From: Ahrensia sp.
GTDB lineage: Bacteria > Pseudomonadota > Alphaproteobacteria > Rhizobiales > Rhizobiaceae
Direction: 5' to 3'
Length of the DNA: 64,000 bases
NCBI GenBank assembly: GCA_002698425.1
Contig: NZXU01000110.1
Coordinates: 44,809 to 108,808 of the forward strand
Shown: in pieces, positions 25,775-33,618 of the stretch
Position numbering within the stretch: the first letter of the stretch is position 1
Layout of the letters: each line of letters begins with the position of its first letter
Made by a program: the position numbers and the translations under genes
The notes under the pieces: generated by a model
Database searches by the model: none
What the model was told of the DNA's origin: nothing
Seen by the model: only the letters and a program-made list of their open reading frames with translations

Positions 25775-25803
25775 GGGCCTCGCCAAAACCGGCGGGGCCC
25801 TTT
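25775..25803 (+). terminator. Intrinsic terminator after the DUF922 gene
   Basis: GGGCCTCGCC (25775-25784), loop AAAACC, GGCGGGGCCC (25791-25800), then TTT. The stem may also serve the convergent aminotransferase gene, which ends at 25816. Confidence 0.75.
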
Positions 25804-25815
25804 GCGTTCATGCCT

Positions 25816-27189
25816 TTACAGCAGGTCCTTGCCCGCCAGGTCGAAGGCCTTGCTCACGCGCTCGACCGCCATGTCGATCGTTTCCTTCGTCCAGATCAGC
25901 GGCGGCGACATGATCATCGTGTCGGCCACGGCGCGCATCATCAGTCCGCTGGCGATGGCGTGGTCGCGAATGACCTCCGTTGCCGTGCCGGACGGCTGGA
26001 AGCGCTCCCGCGTTGCCTTGTCCTTGACCACCTCGATCGCGGCCAGCATGCCGAATGAGCGGATTTCGCCGACCAGCGGATGGTCGCCGAGACCCGCTTT
26101 CAGCGCCTCGCCGAGATAGGGGCCGGTCTCGTCGCGAACCCGGTCGATCAGTCCCTCGCGCTCGATGATCTCGAGGTTCCTCAACGCCACCGCGCAGGCG
26201 ACCGGGTGACCGGAATAGGTATAGCCGTGATAAAATTCGCCGCCCTTCTCGACCAGCGTCGAGGCGATGCGATCCCCGACCAGCAGCGCCGACAGCGGCT
26301 GATAGCCCGATGTCAGGCCTTTCGCCGTCGTCATCGTGTCCGGCTTGATGCCCATCGACTGGGCCGCGAACCATTCGCCCGTCCGCCCGTAGCCGGTGAT
26401 CACCTCGTCGAGCATCAGCAGCACATCGTATTTGTCGCAGATGCGCTGGATCTCCGGCCAGTAGCTCGCCGGCGGGATCTTCACCCCGCCCGCGCCCTGG
26501 ATCGGCTCGCCGATGAATGCCGCGACATTCTCCGGTCCGGCCGAGAGGATCTCGTCCTCGACGGCTTTCGCGGCGCGCAGGCCGAAATCATGATCGCTCT
26601 CGCCCGGTTCGGCCAGTCCGTAGGCATAGGGGCACATGACGTGGCGGATATTCGGCACTTCGCCATAAAGCTGCTCACGCATCGCCGACATCCCGCCGAG
26701 CGAAACACCGGCGACCGTGGAGCCGTGATAAGCCGAGTTGCGCGAAATGATGATGTTCTTTTCCGGCTTGCCCTCCAGTGCCCAGTAATGGCGCACCATG
26801 CGAAGCGCGGTGTCGTTCGATTCCGATCCCGACGAGCCGAAGAAGACCTGGTTGACATTCGGCGGCGCGATTTCGGCCAGCTTCTGGGCCAGCAGCGCCG
26901 GCGTCGGCGTCGTGCAGCGGAAGAAATTGTTGTAATAAGGCAGCTCGCGCATCTGCTCGGCGGCCACATCCGCGAGTTCGTCGCGGCCATAGCCGGCATT
27001 GACGCACCACAGCCCGGCCATGCCGTCGAGGATTTCATTGCCCTCGCTGTCATAGACGAAAGGCCCGTCGGCGCGCACGATCACGCGCGTGCCTGCCTCA
27101 CGCAGGTCCTTGTGATCGGTGAAGGGATGCAGGTGATGCGCATTGTCGATGGCGCGCAGCTGTTCGAGCGAATAGTTCTGGTAAGTCAT
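25816..27189 (-). CDS. Class III PLP-dependent aminotransferase (omega-amine / putrescine-pyruvate type)
   Basis: 457 residues. Canonical class III features: an N-terminal HHLHPFTDHKDLREAG as in putrescine/beta-alanine:pyruvate transaminases, FFGSSGSESNDTALRMVRHY, NSAYHGSTVAGVSLGG, FIGEPIQGAGGVKIPP, LMLDEVITGYGRTG and the PLP lysine in TTAKGLTSGYQPL. The enzyme should move an amino group from a diamine or omega-amino acid to pyruvate. ATG at 27189 has AGGAGG 6 bases upstream. A short leader ORF ends 53 bases before it and probably controls it. Confidence 0.9.
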   Translation of the reverse strand: MTYQNYSLEQLRAIDNAHHLHPFTDHKDLREAGTRVIVRADGPFVYDSEGNEILDGMAGLWCVNAGYGRDELADVAAEQMRELPYYNNFFRCTTPTPALLAQKLAEIAPPNVNQVFFGSSGSESNDTALRMVRHYWALEGKPEKNIIISRNSAYHGSTVAGVSLGGMSAMREQLYGEVPNIRHVMCPYAYGLAEPGESDHDFGLRAAKAVEDEILSAGPENVAAFIGEPIQGAGGVKIPPASYWPEIQRICDKYDVLLMLDEVITGYGRTGEWFAAQSMGIKPDTMTTAKGLTSGYQPLSALLVGDRIASTLVEKGGEFYHGYTYSGHPVACAVALRNLEIIEREGLIDRVRDETGPYLGEALKAGLGDHPLVGEIRSFGMLAAIEVVKDKATRERFQPSGTATEVIRDHAIASGLMMRAVADTMIMSPPLIWTKETIDMAVERVSKAFDLAGKDLL

Positions 27190-27242
27190 GGAAACCTCCT
27201 GATGAAGACGGATTGAGGCGCGTCGCCGCGCCGGTGTCGCGC

Positions 27243-27332
27243 TCAGGAGTTGCCGTGAGGCGAATAGCCGATGCGCGCGCACAGCAGCAGCAGGTCGCTG
27301 TGGAGGGTACGCATGTTCGTTTTGAGGCTCAT
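27243..27332 (-). CDS. Candidate regulatory leader peptide upstream of the aminotransferase
   Basis: A 29-codon ORF (MSLKTNMRTLHSD then LLLLCARIGYSPHGNS, stop) lies 53 bases before the aminotransferase start on the same strand; an internal ATG at 27314 would give 23 residues. The run of Leu codons, the Cys-Ala-Arg-Ile-Gly segment and the position suggest a translated leader whose stalling tunes the downstream gene. A TTGCAA-N16-TAGTTT promoter-like pair lies just before it. Too small to prove by sequence alone. Confidence 0.45.
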   Translation of the reverse strand: MSLKTNMRTLHSDLLLLCARIGYSPHGNS

Positions 27333-27665
27333 GACCGGAAAACTAGCAGGCCTTCGACGCCTTGCAAGCCGGCTTTTTCAGCGCGCGCTCGCCGGGATGC
27401 TTTTTTCACCAAATGAATCACGATTTCCACGTTTATTGCCGGAAACGACAACGCTCGCTCCAACGGTTCGGTCCTCCAAGCCGCCCGGAGCCGATGAACG
27501 ACGCCCGCGACGCGGAGCGCCCGCTGTTCGATTCCGAAAACCTCTGATCGTTTCCGGAAATCGCGCCGCGATTCCGAAATCGGCGCGGCGGACCCGCCGC
27601 AAATCACCCATCTGCTGATCATGGCCGCACGCCTCCCGGCGGCCGCCGAATGAAAGGATTTTGAC
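27333..27665. other. 333-base intergenic region
   Basis: It separates the minus-strand leader ORF from a plus-strand small secreted protein. It holds a promoter-like pair for the leader ORF near 27333-27372 and three phased copies of a G(A/T)TTCCG(A/G)AA motif (separate entry). No gene is supported inside it. Confidence 0.6.
27530..27580. repeat. Three GATTCCGAAA-like motifs at exact 20-base intervals
   Basis: GATTCCGAAAA at 27530, GTTTCCGGAAA at 27550 and GATTCCGAAAT at 27570. Each is a near-palindrome around TTCCG(A/G)AA, and the spacing is two helical turns, so bound proteins would line up on one face of the DNA. They stand about 90 bases before the gene at 27666. Operator function is inferred. 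Confidence 0.6.
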
Positions 27666-27938
27666 ATGACCACGACCGCCCGCACGATGCGTTTCGCAAC
27701 CGCCGCCCTTCTCGGCCTCGGTGTCGCGACCGCCGCTTTCCAGCCTGCTTTCGCCAAGGACGTGAAACAGCCGCAGCAACAGGCCCAGGTCGACACCCGC
27801 ACCACCGGTTCGATCGCCCCCGCCGGTCAGGCCTGCGATCCGAACAATCCGAATGCCGACATCGTCTGCCGCGTGACCCGCGGCGAACAGGATCCGCACT
27901 TCCCCACCGCGCCGGCCAACCCCGCCTTCGGCTTCTGA
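27666..27938 (+). CDS. Small secreted protein of unknown function
   Basis: 90 residues. The first 30 (MTTTARTMRFATAALLGLGV onward to PAFA/KD) form a clear signal peptide with an AxA-type cleavage site; the mature part is about 60 residues, Gln- and Pro-rich, with two Cys in GQACDPNNPNADIVCRV. No known domain was recognised. GAAAGGA precedes the ATG. Upstream lies the phased motif array, so it may be regulated through it. Confidence 0.7.
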   Translation: MTTTARTMRFATAALLGLGVATAAFQPAFAKDVKQPQQQAQVDTRTTGSIAPAGQACDPNNPNADIVCRVTRGEQDPHFPTAPANPAFGF

Positions 27939-27958
27939 TCCGGACCGTGGAACAGCAC

Positions 27959-27983
27959 GCTGCCGGGCAGGATGTCTGGCAGC
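27959..27983. terminator. Hairpin between convergent genes, possible bidirectional terminator
   Basis: GCTGCC (27959-27964) pairs with GGCAGC (27978-27983), with a further GGCAG/CTG contact inside. It lies between the stops at 27938 and 27994, but no T-run follows on either strand, so intrinsic termination is uncertain. Confidence 0.35.
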
Positions 27984-27993
27984 GCCATGAGGT

Positions 27994-28899
27994 CTATGCG
28001 GCGTCCGCGGTCTCCCGCGCATATGTTTCGCGTGGCTCGCCCGGACCGTCCGCGAACAAATCGTCCGCGAAGGCGTTGTGCGGCTTGGCGCTGCGATAGA
28101 ACACCGGATTGCCGTGGCGAAACCGCTCGATCGCCCTGCGCAGGCGATAGCCGATACGTTGCGCTTCCCTGAGAAGCCGGACTGACGAGAAGCGGGGAAA
28201 GCGTTTCCCCTGTTCCTCGAATCTCTGGGCCCGCGCCCTGCTGAGGTCGGTATCCATCTCCGCCTCCCCGTCCGGAGACCGGTGCCAGAACTGGATCACG
28301 ACAGCGGGAACCATCTGGAAAGCACGCAGCTTTGGCGGCTTCGGACGCTGCATGTCGAACAGCCAGTCATCGGTCGGAAGCGTCGGGTCGACCGGCATGG
28401 CCAGGTAGCGCTGCGCGCCGTCCCGCGTCAGCATATAGCCCGCGCAGCAGCCATCATATTCCGCCATGCCGTAAAGCATGAAGCCGTCGCTCAGGGGACG
28501 CGCAGGCTTGGCCAGACGCACCGTCTCCTGGAAGGTTTCCAGCCGGACGACATCGAAATCCGCGCGTTCGGCCAAATCCCGCACCTGCCGGCCGAAGGCG
28601 CGCGCGATGCGCACGTCGTCTTCCAGCACGACCCCGGCCGGAGCGCCGGATTCGACGATCGCCCGCATGGCGAGCAGATGGCTTGAGAGCGACGCCATCT
28701 CCACATCCGCCAACCGCTTCGCCGGGTCGGCCTTCTCGTAAATCTCGCGATATTCCGGCGGGATCGTTTCGGGCGTGCACGCCTCGATTCGCGTCGCACG
28801 AAGCCCGCGTTCGGCGAAGATGCGCTCCATACGCTCGCGCCGGTCCGGCCTGTTTGCGAGATTGATATAGAAAATCGGGACGTCTCGTTCGTCGCTCAC
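27994..28899 (-). CDS. Glycosyltransferase family 25 (LPS-type), paralogue A
   Basis: 301 residues. FYINLANRPDRRERMERIF is the GT25 opening, followed by GLRATRIEACTPETIPPEY, SLSSHLLAMRAIVESG, VVLEDDVRIA (the metal-binding ExD-type motif) and PTDDWLFDM. GT25 enzymes transfer galactose or related sugars to lipooligosaccharide or protein. The GTG at 28899 is chosen because GGGGGT precedes it and the conserved region starts 10 residues later. It is closely similar to the next gene upstream, indicating a tandem duplication. Confidence 0.88.
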   Translation of the reverse strand: MSDERDVPIFYINLANRPDRRERMERIFAERGLRATRIEACTPETIPPEYREIYEKADPAKRLADVEMASLSSHLLAMRAIVESGAPAGVVLEDDVRIARAFGRQVRDLAERADFDVVRLETFQETVRLAKPARPLSDGFMLYGMAEYDGCCAGYMLTRDGAQRYLAMPVDPTLPTDDWLFDMQRPKPPKLRAFQMVPAVVIQFWHRSPDGEAEMDTDLSRARAQRFEEQGKRFPRFSSVRLLREAQRIGYRLRRAIERFRHGNPVFYRSAKPHNAFADDLFADGPGEPRETYARETADAA

Positions 28900-29011
28900 A
28901 GCACCCCCTTGGCCTCCCCGCAAACCACCCAAACCCGGCCCCTCTGTCACATTCGCGACGAGGCCGCAAATCGCAGGCCCGCGACGGCGTGCCGCTCTCG
29001 CTGGCGCGACG

Positions 29012-29902
29012 TTATAGTGTCGGCGGGACGTCCCCGGCATCCGCCGCGGATTGCCCCGGCAAATCGTCCGCGAAGCCGACATGCGGCTTGACGCAACGAT
29101 AGAACACCGGGTTCCCGTGCCTGAGCCGCAATCCCGCATTGCGCAGCCTGATATAGGCCCGGCGCACCTCCCGGACGAGCAAAGGCCGAGCCGCGTCGCG
29201 AAAGACGGTCCCCTGCCGTTCGTAGCGCCTGTCGCGCGCCCGCTGCAGGTCGGTGTCCATGGTCATCGGACCGTCCGGCGACCGGTGCCAGAACTGGATC
29301 ACCACCGCGGGCACCAGCTGACAGGCGCGCAGCCGCCTCGGCTTGGCGCAATGCATGTTGAACAGCCAGTCATCCGCCGGGACCGTCGGATCGATCCCCT
29401 GTGCGAGGTAACGCTCCGCGCCTTCCCGCGTCACCATGTAGCCGCCGGCGCCGCCGTCGAATTCCGCCATTCCGTAGACCGTGAAGCCGTCGCCGAGCGG
29501 CTGCGCCGGTTCCGCCATGCGATAGCGTTCCTGGTAGGTCTCCAGACGAACGATGTCGAAATCGGCGCGCGCGGCGAGAATGCCGACCACCCGGCCGAAA
29601 TCGCGGGCAATCCGCACATCATCCTCCAGAATGACGCCGGCCGGCGCACCGGACGCGATGATCGCCTGCATCGCAGCGCGATGGCTGGCGAGGCACGCCA
29701 TCTCCGCATCCTCCAGCCGCGAGATCCGGTCGGCCTGCTCGAACGCCGTGCGACAATCCGGCGGCAGGGTCGCTGGCGTGTGGGCCTCGATCCGCTCCGC
29801 GCGCAATCCGCGTTGAGACAGCACTTTTTCCATCCGCTCGCGCCGGTCCGGCCTGCCTTGCAGATTGATATAGTAGATCGGAACCTGTGGGTCGCTGCTC
29901 AT
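29012..29902 (-). CDS. Glycosyltransferase family 25 (LPS-type), paralogue B
   Basis: 296 residues with the same architecture as paralogue A: YYINLQGRPDRRERMEKVLS, GLRAERIEAHTPATLPP, CLASHRAAMQAIIASG, VILEDDVRIARDFG, PADDWLFNM, and an almost identical C-terminal stretch (VPAVVIQFWHRSPDG, RHGNPVFYR). ATG at 29902. The copies differ mostly in the acceptor-facing centre (DGGAGGYM here, DGCCAGYM in A). Probably modifies the same surface glycan. Confidence 0.88.
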   Translation of the reverse strand: MSSDPQVPIYYINLQGRPDRRERMEKVLSQRGLRAERIEAHTPATLPPDCRTAFEQADRISRLEDAEMACLASHRAAMQAIIASGAPAGVILEDDVRIARDFGRVVGILAARADFDIVRLETYQERYRMAEPAQPLGDGFTVYGMAEFDGGAGGYMVTREGAERYLAQGIDPTVPADDWLFNMHCAKPRRLRACQLVPAVVIQFWHRSPDGPMTMDTDLQRARDRRYERQGTVFRDAARPLLVREVRRAYIRLRNAGLRLRHGNPVFYRCVKPHVGFADDLPGQSAADAGDVPPTL

Positions 29903-29997
29903 CGTCCCGTTTCGCCGTCTGGCATGCTTCTCCCCCGCACGAAGCGTCACCGGGACGCGTAGGCGTCGCCGCAAGGACCGTCAATCCCGCGTTATCG

Positions 29998-30954
29998 TTA
30001 CGACTGCCTGACCCTCTTCGCCCGCAGGAGAATCCCTTTGCGATGACGCCGCGCCTTGATCAGGCGATCGGCCACCGCGAAAAGATTGTGCCTCATCATC
30101 ACGTCATGACGCTGCTTGCGGATGAGATTTTCGAAAGCGGAAAAGTCGAACCTTTCCACCAGCCTCTCCACCGCCCTCAACGCGGCCCCGCGATCGGAGA
30201 GATCGATGTCGAGACGGGCCTTAGGGTCGAAATCCCGGCGCGCGACCCGGCCGCCCGCATAGATCGGGAAACAATGGCCCAGATAGGCGTCGCCGAGTTT
30301 CTCGGTCCAGAATTCGTCATGGGTGTTGTTTTCCAGGACGATCGTCATCCGGAACGGCGCCAGCCCCTCCGCCTTGTCCTCGACATGTCGGAAACCGTTG
30401 CCGTAATGCTCCACGAGATCGCCGAATGTGCGTTTCAGATCCTCGACCAAACGAAGCCGGATTTCCTGCTGGGGCGTCAGGCGCTTGTCGGAGCAGAAAA
30501 CGGATAGCGTCCGTGTTTTCTCCTTGTCGGCCGCCAGTTCCGCCCACGAAACAGGCCTTTTGAACCCGTAATACCAGGGAAGTGCCGAGTGTTGATGGAC
30601 CTGGCATCCCGTAAAGCCCGGCAACGGTATCGGCCCGACCACGATGCCGAACTGGTTGAGATAGGCCGGCGGATAGACCTTGACTTCCGGCGGCTCGCCA
30701 AGGAACAGGATGCGCCGTTCGATCGGAATGCGGCTACGCAGTCCGTGCTCGGGTTCGTCGCAGACAACCAACCATTCGGAAGAATGGCCTGTCGGCTGCC
30801 CGGAGAACGCCGTGGTACCAAAAACGCCGTCATGGGCCGGCGTCTGCCGGAACCAGGCTTCCAGTGGCCCGTGCACGGTGGAAAAATGCGCCCTGTCGGT
30901 GACATTCGCGGGATCGAAGCGGAGACTGGCCCATTCGGGCGATATCGGGGCCAT
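29998..30954 (-). CDS. Glycosyltransferase family 10 (fucosyltransferase-like)
   Basis: 318 residues from ATG 30954 (a TTG at 30975 would add 7). The C-terminal half carries the GT10 signature MTIVLENNTHDEFWTEKLGD followed by YLGHCFPIYAGG, the donor-binding alpha1,3-fucosyltransferase block; before it is KTRTLSVFCSDKRLTPQQEI, the family's 'K..(F/L)S.VCSNK' equivalent. Donor may be GDP-fucose or another GDP sugar. It diverges from the GT2 gene at 30966 with only 11 bases between the starts, so the two promoters must overlap the coding regions or lie further out. Confidence 0.8.
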   Translation of the reverse strand: MAPISPEWASLRFDPANVTDRAHFSTVHGPLEAWFRQTPAHDGVFGTTAFSGQPTGHSSEWLVVCDEPEHGLRSRIPIERRILFLGEPPEVKVYPPAYLNQFGIVVGPIPLPGFTGCQVHQHSALPWYYGFKRPVSWAELAADKEKTRTLSVFCSDKRLTPQQEIRLRLVEDLKRTFGDLVEHYGNGFRHVEDKAEGLAPFRMTIVLENNTHDEFWTEKLGDAYLGHCFPIYAGGRVARRDFDPKARLDIDLSDRGAALRAVERLVERFDFSAFENLIRKQRHDVMMRHNLFAVADRLIKARRHRKGILLRAKRVRQS

Positions 30955-30965
30955 GGGAGCGCACT

Positions 30966-31913
30966 TTGCAGACAAGCCGAAATCCCCGGGTAACGGTCCT
31001 CATGCCGATGCGCAATGCCGCGCAATTCGTCTCGGCGGCGATGCGGAGCATCCTGACCCAGACCGAACGCAATTTCGAGTTCCTTGTCATAGACGACGGT
31101 TCCGACGACGCCAGCCTCGACATCGCCAACGCCCTTGCCGATGACAGGACCCGCATCCTCTCCGACGGCCGTCACCTCGGCCTCGTCGGCCGCCTGAACC
31201 AGGGCCTCGACGCCGCAACCACCGAATTCGTCGCGCGCATGGACGCCGATGACATCGCCGCCCCGCAGAGGCTGGACCGCCAACTCGCCTATATGGACGC
31301 CAATCCGGACGTCACGATTTGCGGCTCCTTGTACACCGCGTTTCGCGACAGTCGGACGATCTGGCGGGCCCGCCTTCCCGAAGACCATGAAAGGCTGCGC
31401 GCGCTGTCGCTCTTTGCGAGCCCCTTCGCCCACCCGACCGTCATCATTCGCCGCGCGCCTTTCGATGCGGCCGGGCTGCGGTATGACGAGGCGATGGCGT
31501 CCGCCGAGGATTACGACCTGTGGGAACGGGCCGGCGCAAGCGTCAAGCTGGCGAATATCCAGGAGGCCCTGCTCTCCTACCGCCTTCATGCCGACCAGGT
31601 GAGCGTCACGCAGGCGGCAAGACAACGCGCGGTCTCCGACCGTGTCCGTCGCCGGGCGCTCATGCGCTACGGCATCGAATTCGACGACGCGCAACTCGCC
31701 CTGCAGAGCGACATCGCCTTTCAAACGGGAATGGACGACCCCGACAGGGCGCGCGCCGCGCTGCAATGGCTCGACAGACTGCAGGCTGACGCCCGGGCGC
31801 GCGGCGACGACGCACTGGTTGCGGAATGCAAGGATCGCGCGCGCTTTCCCCGCAAGCGCCTGAGAAAGGCGATTCTCCGCCGGTTCCGGAGAAAACTGCT
31901 GCCTTGGCGGTAA
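30966..31913 (+). CDS. Glycosyltransferase family 2
   Basis: 315 residues from a TTG start at 30966 with GGGAG 8 bases before it. The GT-A core is complete: RVTVLMPMRNAAQFVSAAMR, LTQTERNFEFLVIDDGSDDA, LNQGLDAATTEFVARMDADD (DxD), and SAEDYDLWERAG with the catalytic-region ExxD(L)W. The C-terminus is very basic (KRLRKAILRRFRRKLLPWR), fitting membrane association. It likely extends a surface polysaccharide in concert with the neighbouring GT25 and GT10 genes. Confidence 0.88.
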   Translation: MQTSRNPRVTVLMPMRNAAQFVSAAMRSILTQTERNFEFLVIDDGSDDASLDIANALADDRTRILSDGRHLGLVGRLNQGLDAATTEFVARMDADDIAAPQRLDRQLAYMDANPDVTICGSLYTAFRDSRTIWRARLPEDHERLRALSLFASPFAHPTVIIRRAPFDAAGLRYDEAMASAEDYDLWERAGASVKLANIQEALLSYRLHADQVSVTQAARQRAVSDRVRRRALMRYGIEFDDAQLALQSDIAFQTGMDDPDRARAALQWLDRLQADARARGDDALVAECKDRARFPRKRLRKAILRRFRRKLLPWR

Positions 31914-31987
31914 CGCCCTGTCCCGAACCACCGGTTTAGCCTGCATGGTTCTTTTCCGGAGCCTGCGGAACGACTATCTTTGGGCGC

Positions 31988-33040
31988 ATGGAAGATCAGG
32001 CCGTCTCTCTCGCGCTGCTTGCCGACTTCGCCCTGCGTGGCGGGGCGGGCGGCATTACGCTGCTGATGGCCGGCCTGCTGCTGGCGATCCGGCCGATCCG
32101 CGAGACGACGGTCTTCGGCGCGCTTTTCGCGCTCGGCGCCGGCATCTATGCCGTGGTGTCGCTCCCTCCGATCTACGCCGCGCTAGGGTCGGCCGCCATC
32201 CCGCTGAAGCTCCTCGCCATGTTGTCGCCGGCCTTCTTCTGGCTGTTCATCATGGCCCTGTTCGATGACGAATTCGCCTTCCGGCCATGGATGGCCGCGC
32301 CGCTCGCCGCCATCGCGGTCCTGTTTCTCGTCTGCATTCCGTTTCCCGGTCTCGAACAGGCGTCGAAACTCGGCCATGTCGCCATCGTCCTGGCCCTGAT
32401 GGTCCATGTCCTGCGCATGACACGCTGCAATTTGCGCGACGATCTCGTCGCCGCGCGCCGGCAATTCACCGGCATCGTCGCCTTTCTTGTTCCGCTCGTC
32501 TGTCTCGCCATCGGCGTGATCGAGGTCTACGAGCTCTTCGACCTGCGCAGCACGCTCGCCTCGCCGGCCATCGCCGCGGTGCTGTTCGTCGTCTCTGCGG
32601 CCTTCGGCTTCGGCATCGCCGGCATCCACAAATCGCTCTTCCCGGAACCCGCCGCGATCGCACCGCAGCCCACCGGCACGAATTCCGCCGCAGACCGCTT
32701 CGATCTCGCCCGGCTGGAAAAGCTGATGGGAGAAGGCGTCTATCTGAATTCCGGTCTGACCATCGGCGAACTGGCCAACCGCATGAACATCCCGGAACAC
32801 CGGCTGCGCCGCCTCATCAACAAGGGGCTCGGCTACCGCAACTTCGCCGCCTTCATCAACGATCACCGCATCGAGGAAGCCAAGCGCCGCCTCTCCGCGC
32901 CCGAAACCGCGCATGAGCAGATCACCTCCATCGCCTTCGATCTCGGTTATTCCTCGCTCGCGCCGTTCAACCGCGCCTTCCGCGAACGCATCGGCATGAG
33001 CCCGTCGCAGTTCCGCGAAAAGACGCTCCAGACCGCCTGA
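31988..33040 (+). CDS. Membrane-bound AraC-family transcriptional regulator
   Basis: 350 residues. The first 220 form about six to seven membrane helices (for example GGAGGITLLMAGLLLAI, LAAIAVLFLVCIPF, FLVPLVCLAIGVIEVY). The cytosolic C-terminus (about 237-345) is an AraC HTH pair: GLTIGELANRMNIPEHRLRR, GYRNFAAFINDHRIEEAKRR and ITSIAFDLGYSSLAPFNRAF with FRERIGMSPSQFRE. A membrane sensor fused to AraC DNA-binding is known in some regulators. It lies directly before the TRAP genes on the same strand and may sense their substrate. Confidence 0.88.
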   Translation: MEDQAVSLALLADFALRGGAGGITLLMAGLLLAIRPIRETTVFGALFALGAGIYAVVSLPPIYAALGSAAIPLKLLAMLSPAFFWLFIMALFDDEFAFRPWMAAPLAAIAVLFLVCIPFPGLEQASKLGHVAIVLALMVHVLRMTRCNLRDDLVAARRQFTGIVAFLVPLVCLAIGVIEVYELFDLRSTLASPAIAAVLFVVSAAFGFGIAGIHKSLFPEPAAIAPQPTGTNSAADRFDLARLEKLMGEGVYLNSGLTIGELANRMNIPEHRLRRLINKGLGYRNFAAFINDHRIEEAKRRLSAPETAHEQITSIAFDLGYSSLAPFNRAFRERIGMSPSQFREKTLQTA

Positions 33041-33114
33041 CGGCCCGCCCGTCCATTGACTGTCCGGCGTCGCGGTGATTGGAGTGCGGCGGCTTTTCAT
33101 TTCCGGACCGGTCG

Positions 33115-33618
33115 ATGCGGCAAAGCTTCCTCGCCCTCAGCACATTTCTCGACAGGATCGCGCTCGCGGTCTGCCTTCTCGCAGCCTCCGTCCTCGTCGC
33201 CACCGTGCTGGCCGTCGTCATCCTGCGTTACGGCTTCGGCACGGGCTTCATCCGCCTTCAGGACGTCGCCAACTACGCCTTCGCCGTTCTTCTTGTCTTC
33301 GCCATCCCCGTCTGCCTCGCCCGCGACGGTCATGTCCGCGTCGAGATCTTCTCCGAGATGCTGCCCGAAGCCTATATCGTCTGGGCCGACCGCATCGCCC
33401 TCATCGCCTTCCTGGTCCCGGTCTTCGGACTGATCATCTGGGCCTACTGGCCGGAACTCGCCTATAGCTGGTCGATCCGCGAGGGCGCCGTCGAAACCGG
33501 CGGTCTCGGCGGCCTGTTCCTCGTCAAGTCGGCCCTGCCGGTCGCCGCGGCGCTCACCATCGTCCAGGGCATCGCCGCCGTTCTGCGCCCCCGCCCGCCG
33601 AGGGACATACTCGGGTGA
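33115..33618 (+). CDS. TRAP transporter small permease (DctQ family)
   Basis: 167 residues with four membrane helices, the DctQ layout: AVCLLAASVLVATVLAVVIL with RYGFGTGFIRLQDVANYAF, then DGHVRVEIFSEMLPEAY, a loop conserved in DctQ proteins. ATG at 33115. Its stop overlaps the DctM start as GTGA, showing coupling. Works with the large permease and periplasmic receptor to import a carboxylate-like solute using the sodium or proton gradient. Confidence 0.9.
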   Translation: MRQSFLALSTFLDRIALAVCLLAASVLVATVLAVVILRYGFGTGFIRLQDVANYAFAVLLVFAIPVCLARDGHVRVEIFSEMLPEAYIVWADRIALIAFLVPVFGLIIWAYWPELAYSWSIREGAVETGGLGGLFLVKSALPVAAALTIVQGIAAVLRPRPPRDILG

